A stretch of 11,548 nt of DNA from an uncultured Blautia sp. GTDB lineage: Bacteria; Bacillota; Clostridia; Lachnospirales; Lachnospiraceae. Of this stretch, positions 7,852 to 11,548 are shown one piece after another. The stretch lies in NCBI GenBank assembly GCA_938028845.1, contig CALIZJ010000173.1, positions 1 through 11,548 on the forward strand. Direction: 5' to 3'. Position 1 is the first letter of the stretch, and every line of letters starts with the position of its first letter. The translations under genes were made by a program, and so were the position numbers. The notes under the pieces were generated by a model. That model saw only the letters and a list, made by a program, of their open reading frames with translations, searched no databases and was not told where the DNA came from.

Positions 7852-9183
7852 TTATGGTTCCAGACGATTCATATCTCTTGGGAACAGGCAGGCTTCCCTT
7901 ACGTTTTCCTCTCCCAGAAGCTGCATGGTCAAACGTTCCAGTCCGATTCCCAGTCCTCCGTGAGGAGGCATGCCATGCTTAAAGGTATCCAGGTACTGCT
8001 CCATTCCCTCTGTCTCCATTCCTCTATCCTTTATCTTATCCAAAAGCATCTGGTAGTCATGGATACGCTGTCCTCCTGTGGTCACCTCAAGTCCATGGAA
8101 TAAAAGGTCAAAGCTTAAGGTAAACCGCGGATCCGCCGGATCGTCCATGGCATAGAAAGGTCTCTTTTTCGAAGGATAATGGGTGACAAAGACAAAATCC
8201 GCGTCATATTCTTCTTTAAAATACTTTCCGATCAAAGCCTCTTCCTCTGGTTCCAGGTCATAGGGGTTCCGTATCTTCCTCTGATATTTTTGCGATGCCA
8301 GTTCTTTGGCCTCATCAAAACGGACCACCGGGATTTCCTCCACCTTAGGAAGGGTGATCTTTAAAATGGAAAGCTCCTTTTCATAATCTTTCTTTAACAG
8401 TGCCCGGGCATACTGAAGAAATCCGGTTTCCATAGCCATGATCTCTTCAAAGCTGTCAATGTAGCCCATCTCGAAATCAAGGCTTGTATATTCGTTTAAA
8501 TGACGTTTTGTGTTATGCTTTTCCGCACGGAATACCGGTCCGGTCTCAAACACACGGTCAAATACCCCTACCATCATCTGTTTGTAAAACTGAGGACTTT
8601 GGGCAAGCACCGCAGGTTTATGGAAATAAGACAGCTTAAACAGGTTTGCCCCGCCTTCCGCCCCTCTGGCGCCGATCTTGGGCGTGTGTATCTCTGTAAA
8701 GCCTTCCTGGTACAAATAATCGCGAAAAGCCCGCACAAGAGCCTCCTGGATCTTAAATTTAGCCCTTTCCTGAACGTTTCGCAGCGCGATAGGACGCATG
8801 TTCAGCTTTGCCTCAAGGGAAGTGTCAAGCTTCCACTTATCAATGGCAAGGGGCATAGGCTCTGCCGGCTTTGATAAGATTTCTATATGAGCCAGGTGCA
8901 GTTCCCTCTCATGAGGCGCTCTGGTCTCCTTTTTTAAGCTTCCTGTGACCCGAAGGAACATTCCTTCCTTACAGGAAGCCAAAGGAAGGTCCGCTGCGCC
9001 CTGCTCATATACAGTCTGAAACAAGCCTTCCCTCTTTCTTAAAATAAGGAAAGCAACTTCTCCCATCTTGCGGATACTGTGAAGGGCGCCCTCTATGGTG
9101 ACTGTTTTTCCCAGAGTCTCCTCTTTCAGAAGCTCTTCCCATTGGCAAATATCTTTTTTCCAGCTTCCGTCTAAAAATTTCAT
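7852..9183 (-). CDS. aspS: Archaeal-type, probably non-discriminating aspartyl-tRNA synthetase (AspRS2)
   Basis: A class IIb aminoacyl-tRNA synthetase. The short 443-aa form without the bacterial GAD insertion identifies the archaeal AspRS2 type. An OB-fold anticodon domain covers about 1-105. The catalytic domain shows motif 2 (VFRAEKHNTKRHLNEYTSLDFEM is split here by residues 217-239; key R219 and E221) and motif 3 as PHGGLGIGLERL (407-418). H35 aligns by eye with the His/Trp position that separates non-discriminating (His) from discriminating (Trp) archaeal enzymes, suggesting that it also charges tRNA(Asn). This matches its position directly upstream of gatCAB. The ATG at 9183 is chosen because AAGGAGG lies 8 bases upstream. 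The in-frame TTG at 9246 has no such site. Confidence 0.93.
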   Translation of the reverse strand: MKFLDGSWKKDICQWEELLKEETLGKTVTIEGALHSIRKMGEVAFLILRKREGLFQTVYEQGAADLPLASCKEGMFLRVTGSLKKETRAPHERELHLAHIEILSKPAEPMPLAIDKWKLDTSLEAKLNMRPIALRNVQERAKFKIQEALVRAFRDYLYQEGFTEIHTPKIGARGAEGGANLFKLSYFHKPAVLAQSPQFYKQMMVGVFDRVFETGPVFRAEKHNTKRHLNEYTSLDFEMGYIDSFEEIMAMETGFLQYARALLKKDYEKELSILKITLPKVEEIPVVRFDEAKELASQKYQRKIRNPYDLEPEEEALIGKYFKEEYDADFVFVTHYPSKKRPFYAMDDPADPRFTLSFDLLFHGLEVTTGGQRIHDYQMLLDKIKDRGMETEGMEQYLDTFKHGMPPHGGLGIGLERLTMQLLGEENVREACLFPRDMNRLEP

Positions 9184-9191
9184 TTCCTCAT

Positions 9192-9218
9192 CCTCCTTAA
9201 GACGGCCAATTCCGTCTT
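9192..9218 (-). promoter_or_regulatory. Hairpin abutting the aspS ribosome binding site
   Basis: A perfect 7-bp stem, AAGACGG/CCGTCTT, with a 6-base loop (9199-9218) ends exactly where the AAGGAGG ribosome binding site (9192-9198) begins. No U run follows it on the minus strand, so it is not a terminator of this transcript. It could modulate access to the ribosome binding site or stabilise the 5' end of a processed mRNA. Read on the plus strand it has a T run and would look like a terminator, but no plus-strand gene is present. Confidence 0.5.
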
Positions 9219-9245
9219 TTTTTATATACCTTTTTTCTATAGGCA

Positions 9246-9258
9246 AGTTCCAGGAACT
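9246..9258. repeat. Short perfect inverted repeat upstream of aspS
   Basis: AGTTCC-A-GGAACT is a 6-bp inverted repeat around one central base. It lies between the terminator and the aspS ribosome binding site. It could be an operator or part of the leader structure. No regulator can be assigned, and it is short enough to be a chance match. Confidence 0.3.
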
Positions 9259-9262
9259 CTTC

Positions 9263-9313
9263 TATAAAATATAAAATCCCGGCATACCCGATACATCCAG
9301 ATATGCCAGGATT
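9263..9313 (-). terminator. Intrinsic terminator (possible attenuator) between the ANTAR gene and aspS
   Basis: A 12-bp stem with one G-U pair (AATCCTGGCATA on the 5' side; plus-strand arms 9275-9286 and 9302-9313) and a 15-base loop is followed on the minus strand by TTATATTTTATAG. It can end the glnA-ANTAR transcript. If a start lies upstream at about 9370, it would instead act as an attenuator in the aspS leader. Its 5' arm overlaps a possible alternative hairpin with an AAUCCU loop. Confidence 0.82.
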
Positions 9314-9323
9314 GGATATTTTT

Positions 9324-9341
9324 GATCACGCCGTTGTGACC
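9324..9341 (-). promoter_or_regulatory. Candidate ANTAR-target hairpin upstream of the aspS terminator
   Basis: On the transcribed strand GGUCAC-AACGGC-GUGAUC forms a 6-bp stem (one G-U) with a six-base loop whose first base is A and fourth is G. This is the loop signature described for RNAs bound by ANTAR proteins. It lies 10 bases before the terminator stem. A weaker bulged partner hairpin with loop AAUCCU (A1 but C4) overlaps the terminator arm. The assignment is by pattern only. Confidence 0.4.
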
Positions 9342-9375
9342 GAAAATCTATATTCATTTATCTGTCCGAAAAATT

Positions 9376-9403
9376 TTTATACTTCATCGTAAATCAGCAT
9401 CAA
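9376..9403 (-). promoter_or_regulatory. Possible promoter for aspS-gatCAB-dapL
   Basis: TTGATG (9398-9403) is followed after 16 bases by TATAAA (9376-9381) on the minus strand, inside the last codons of the ANTAR gene. A start near 9370 would place the A1/G4 hairpin and the terminator in the aspS leader. Both hexamers are imperfect, and I found no better promoter between here and aspS. Confidence 0.35.
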
Positions 9404-9928
9404 AAGCATCTGCGCAGATTCCACCATGTTAGTGCCGGAGTCCATGCTGCATTTTTGGATATACCGGTAAGCTTCTTCCTCGCTTAGATGATTCCTCTGC
9501 ATAAGAAGCATTTTCGCGTTGGAAATATAATTCTGTTCTTTCCAGGAGCGGGGCTTGGGTTTTTTCTTATCTTTTTTCCGCTGCCGTTCCTGCTGGATAA
9601 AGATCATATTTACCGTGTTTACCAGGTCACTGACTTTCATTGGCATGGTAACAGAAAGAATAGAGGACGGGACATTTACCGCCATTCTCTGAGACACTAA
9701 GAGAAGCATCTCAAAAGATTTCGGCATGCACTCCATCATATCGTAATAATACATATCCGGCAGATGATACCCGCAGATCAGGATTCCACAGTCAAGCTGG
9801 GAAATCTCGCTTAAGGCTCTGGATGCAGTCCCGCAGACCGCCGTAACCGAAAATCCATGGTTGGAAAGAATGGTACGAATCTTTTTCGCGTCTTCAATTT
9901 TCGGCAATGCAATCACGATACTGCTCAT
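9377..9928 (-). CDS. ANTAR-domain RNA-binding regulator with degenerate receiver domain
   Basis: A probable transcription antiterminator of 183 aa. Residues 1-108 have a receiver-like fold, but the phosphoacceptor position is glycine (G53 in ILICGYHLPD) and the usual acidic pair after strand 1 is missing (IVIALPKIED). Phosphorylation is therefore unlikely. A strongly basic linker (RQRKKDKKKPKPR, 115-127) leads to the ANTAR domain (about 130-183) with the typical ISNAKMLLMQRNHLSEEEAY core. Known ANTAR proteins such as EutV and NasR bind tandem hexaloop hairpins and prevent terminator formation. I chose the ATG at 9928, 8 bases after AGGAG, over a GTG at 9937 that sits on that site. It follows glnA with no terminator between, so the two are likely co-transcribed, and a matching hairpin is found in the glnA leader. 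Confidence 0.88.
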   Translation of the reverse strand: MSSIVIALPKIEDAKKIRTILSNHGFSVTAVCGTASRALSEISQLDCGILICGYHLPDMYYYDMMECMPKSFEMLLLVSQRMAVNVPSSILSVTMPMKVSDLVNTVNMIFIQQERQRKKDKKKPKPRSWKEQNYISNAKMLLMQRNHLSEEEAYRYIQKCSMDSGTNMVESAQMLLMLIYDEV

Positions 9929-9991
9929 TTTTACCACTCCTCTTTTGCGGTCTCTCCTAGTGTACTGTCATCCCCTGATCTTTTATTTGTC

Positions 9992-11302
9992 TTAAACCCG
10001 ATAGAGATATTCTTTGATCTCCCAGTCTGTTACCAGGGTAGAATACCTCAGCCATTCTTTCTTTTTTGCCAGGACATATTTCTCACAAAATTCTTTTCCA
10101 AGGATGTCTTTGATCCACTGGCTTTCTTCAAAAAGCTCAATTGCCTCTTTCAGGGTTTCCGGAAGATTTTCCGGCTTTTCCGCGTCCTCTTCAGAACAAT
10201 TGGAAGATTTCACAGGCGCCAGCTTTTTCTCTATCCCATCCAGCCCTGCTGCCAGGCAGACAGCGAATACCAGATAAGGATTGGAAGCCGCGTCCGGGCT
10301 TCTAAGCTCGATCCTTGTATCCTCTCCTCTTGGTACCTGAAGCTTTACAAGAGAATTCTGGTTGCATTTGGACCAGGTAAGCTCTGTGGGCGCTTCGTAG
10401 CCAGGCACCAGTCTTTTATACGAATTCACCAGGGGATTTGTGATAAGAGCCATCTCTCTGCTGTGGGCAAGAAGGCCTCCCACAAAATAATAGGCCTCTT
10501 CACTTAATTCCTTGGGTGCGTCCGGTTTTTCAAATATATTTCTTCCGTTTTTATAAAGGGAAAAATTAATATGCATACCGGAACCATTCACTTCTGATCT
10601 TGGCTTAGGCATAAAGGTCGCGTGAAGTCCATGCCTCTTAGCCACAGAACGAACGGTCATCTTAAAGGTCATGATCCGGTCCGCCATCTCACGGATCTCT
10701 CCATAGCGGAAATCAATCTCATGCTGTGCCGGAGCGATCTCATGGTGAGAAGATTCCACTTCTATTCCCATATCCTCCAGGCTTAACACCATATCTCTTC
10801 TTGCGTTTTCTCCAAGGTCAAGGGGACTCATATCCAGATATCCCGCCTGTTCATGGGTCACTGTGGTAGGGATTCCATTGTCATCGGAATGGAAAAGGAA
10901 AAACTCACATTCCGGGTCCACATAGCAGGTATATCCCTTTTCCTTTGCCTCATCCGTAACCTTCTTTAAGATGTATCTGGAACTGCTGATATAAGGCTTT
11001 CCGTCCGGACGGTACAGGTCGCATATCATCCTTGCCACTTTTCCCTGCTGCGGCCTCCATGGCAGGATGGTAAAGGTATCCGGATCCGGATAAAGATACA
11101 TGTCTGTTTCCTTTCCCTCCCGCACTCCGGCGATCAGACTTCCGTCCACAATGCATTGATTGTTCAGCGCCCTTGGAAGCTCCCGAGCCGTCACGGCAAT
11201 ATTTTTTAAAGTGCCGAACATATCGGTAAACTGCAGGCGAATAAATTCCACGTCCTCATCACGGACCATCTCTAATATTTCTTCTCTGGTGTAATTCCCC
11301 AT
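9992..11302 (-). CDS. glnA: Glutamine synthetase, type I, with divergent active-site flap region
   Basis: Makes glutamine from glutamate, ammonia and ATP in the cytosol and is the main entry point for ammonium. The 436-aa length and absence of the adenylylation insert fit the GSI-alpha type of Gram-positives. Conserved elements are VDGS with D53, the metal-binding glutamates in DPECEFFLF (129-137), HHEIAPAQHEI, NGSGMHINFS (H244), the GYEAP flap with E303, and RIELRSPD with E332 and R334. The usual NRSxLIRIP segment is replaced by NQNSLVKLQ (314-322), so two arginines normally near the nucleotide and substrate are Q315 and K320. The ATG follows AAGGAGAG. Expression is probably controlled by the leader terminator/ANTAR hairpin and the strong promoter upstream. 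It is co-transcribed with the ANTAR gene. Confidence 0.95.
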   Translation of the reverse strand: MGNYTREEILEMVRDEDVEFIRLQFTDMFGTLKNIAVTARELPRALNNQCIVDGSLIAGVREGKETDMYLYPDPDTFTILPWRPQQGKVARMICDLYRPDGKPYISSSRYILKKVTDEAKEKGYTCYVDPECEFFLFHSDDNGIPTTVTHEQAGYLDMSPLDLGENARRDMVLSLEDMGIEVESSHHEIAPAQHEIDFRYGEIREMADRIMTFKMTVRSVAKRHGLHATFMPKPRSEVNGSGMHINFSLYKNGRNIFEKPDAPKELSEEAYYFVGGLLAHSREMALITNPLVNSYKRLVPGYEAPTELTWSKCNQNSLVKLQVPRGEDTRIELRSPDAASNPYLVFAVCLAAGLDGIEKKLAPVKSSNCSEEDAEKPENLPETLKEAIELFEESQWIKDILGKEFCEKYVLAKKKEWLRYSTLVTDWEIKEYLYRV

Positions 11303-11364
11303 ACTATTCTCTCCTTTTTCATCCTAAGGACACTCTTTTTCTATCAAATATATTTTCCAACTCT

Positions 11365-11421
11365 TTGAAAAAGAAAAAGGCGCACTTCCCCTGGGAATGA
11401 TCCCACTGGAAGAACGCCTTT
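11365..11421 (-). terminator. Leader terminator in front of glnA
   Basis: AAAGGCG (plus-strand 11415-11421) can pair with CGCCTTT (11376-11382). The stem continues inward through CTTCC/GGAAG to an apical TGGGA/TCCCA hairpin. It is followed on the minus strand by CTTTTTCTTTTTC. It sits only a few bases after the expected transcription start and about 75 bases before the glnA start codon. This is the layout of a transcription attenuator rather than an end-of-gene terminator. Confidence 0.8.
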
Positions 11422-11425
11422 GTTC
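11392..11425 (-). promoter_or_regulatory. Tandem-hairpin ANTAR-type antitermination site in the glnA leader
   Basis: The first hairpin is GAAC-AAAGGC-GUUC (11412-11425): a 4-bp stem and hexaloop with A at position 1 and G at position 4, as in known ANTAR targets. After 6 bases comes UGGG-AUCAUU-CCCA (11392-11405), which can be drawn with a hexaloop starting in A, though its fourth base is A rather than G. The first hairpin uses the same AAAGGCG bases as the terminator's 5' arm, so the two are mutually exclusive. Binding of the ANTAR protein encoded behind glnA would favour read-through. Confidence 0.6.
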
Positions 11426-11433
11426 ATGGAGGT

Positions 11434-11462
11434 ATTATAGCAATCAAAAAATCCCTTGTCAA
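11434..11462 (-). promoter_or_regulatory. Consensus sigma-A promoter for glnA
   Basis: TTGACA (11457-11462), a 17-base spacer and TATAAT (11434-11439) on the minus strand match the consensus exactly. Initiation is expected near 11427. The -35 lies 18 bases after the gltD stop codon. Such a strong promoter next to a leader terminator suggests that regulation acts after initiation. Confidence 0.93.
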
Positions 11463-11480
11463 CCAGAAAAATGGATTAAT

Positions 11481-11548
11481 TTATAAATTGGAATAACCCA
11501 TGAGAGATTCATCCACTGCTTTCGCCGCTTCTCTTCCCTCCCGGATTG
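11481..11548 (-). CDS. gltD: C-terminus of glutamate synthase small subunit / NADPH-dependent glutamate synthase (partial)
   Basis: Only the last 22 codons are inside the window. They read IREGREAAKAVDESLMGYSNL and end in TAA. This matches the end of GltD-like FAD/NAD(P)-binding subunits, in which an (A)IREGR-AAKAVDE helix follows the last nucleotide-binding motif. GltD supplies electrons for turning glutamine plus 2-oxoglutarate into two glutamates, the partner reaction of GlnA. No terminator separates it from the glnA promoter, so some read-through into the glnA leader is possible. The assignment rests on a short tail, and a related oxidoreductase is not excluded. Confidence 0.7.
   Translation of the reverse strand, partial: IREGREAAKAVDESLMGYSNL

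Noticed and set aside
7314..7982. Plus-strand frame of 222 codons across gatA, gatC and aspS
   Set aside because: It is antisense to three conserved genes, with cysteine- and phenylalanine-rich composition typical of shadow frames and no start signal.
9184..9246. N-terminal extension of AspRS from a TTG at 9246
   Set aside because: The extension would cover the hairpin and ribosome binding site, has no site of its own and is not part of the usual AspRS start. ATG at 9183 has AAGGAGG upstream.
11344..11427. A 27-codon minus-strand reading frame starting at the expected glnA transcription start (MNKGVLPVG...)
   Set aside because: It would be leaderless with no ribosome binding site, and its bases are accounted for by the hairpin and terminator. 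It is most likely a by-product of the RNA structure, although a leader peptide is not fully excluded.

Overview
The window looks like chromosomal DNA of a Gram-positive anaerobe of the Clostridia, most likely Lachnospiraceae. This rests on moderate GC, AGGAGG-type ribosome binding sites, near-consensus TTGACA/TATAAT promoters, U-tract terminators, the LL-diaminopimelate aminotransferase route to lysine, an archaeal-type AspRS paired with GatCAB, and a glutamine synthetase next to an ANTAR regulator. Every gene I can support lies on the minus strand, so the window is described from its right end to its left. I see no rRNA, tRNA, CRISPR array, insertion sequence or phage gene.

Nitrogen block (11548 to 9377). 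The last 20-odd codons of a GltD-type glutamate synthase subunit are followed by a strong promoter, a short structured leader, glnA (a class I glutamine synthetase with unusual active-site residues) and a small ANTAR-domain regulator. The regulator's receiver domain lacks the phosphorylatable aspartate. The glnA leader carries a hairpin of the ANTAR-target type (hexaloop with A1 and G4) whose bases are also the 5' arm of an intrinsic terminator. This suggests that glnA is controlled by antitermination by the regulator encoded directly behind it.

Amide aminoacyl-tRNA block (9376 to 4613). A second A1/G4 hexaloop hairpin and a 12-bp terminator lie in front of aspS, gatC, gatA and gatB. The archaeal-type, probably non-discriminating AspRS would make Asp-tRNA(Asn), and GatCAB would amidate it using glutamine, the product of GlnA. 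dapL, encoding LL-diaminopimelate aminotransferase of the lysine/cell-wall branch of aspartate metabolism, follows 49 bases after gatB and ends at a strong terminator.

Signalling block (3231 to 252). A separate promoter drives a three-gene unit: a DUF3784/PH-like membrane protein, a LytTR response regulator and an AgrC-like GHKL sensor kinase (the last two overlap by 4 bases), closed by a terminator. No agrB or agrD gene is visible. At the left edge a new gene begins with a hydrophobic N-terminus. The 226 bases in front of it hold two weak AgrA-like half-sites.

The most interesting hypothesis is a self-contained nitrogen circuit: a phosphorylation-independent ANTAR protein controlling glnA, and possibly the downstream Asn-tRNA amidation operon, through tandem hairpin/terminator leaders.
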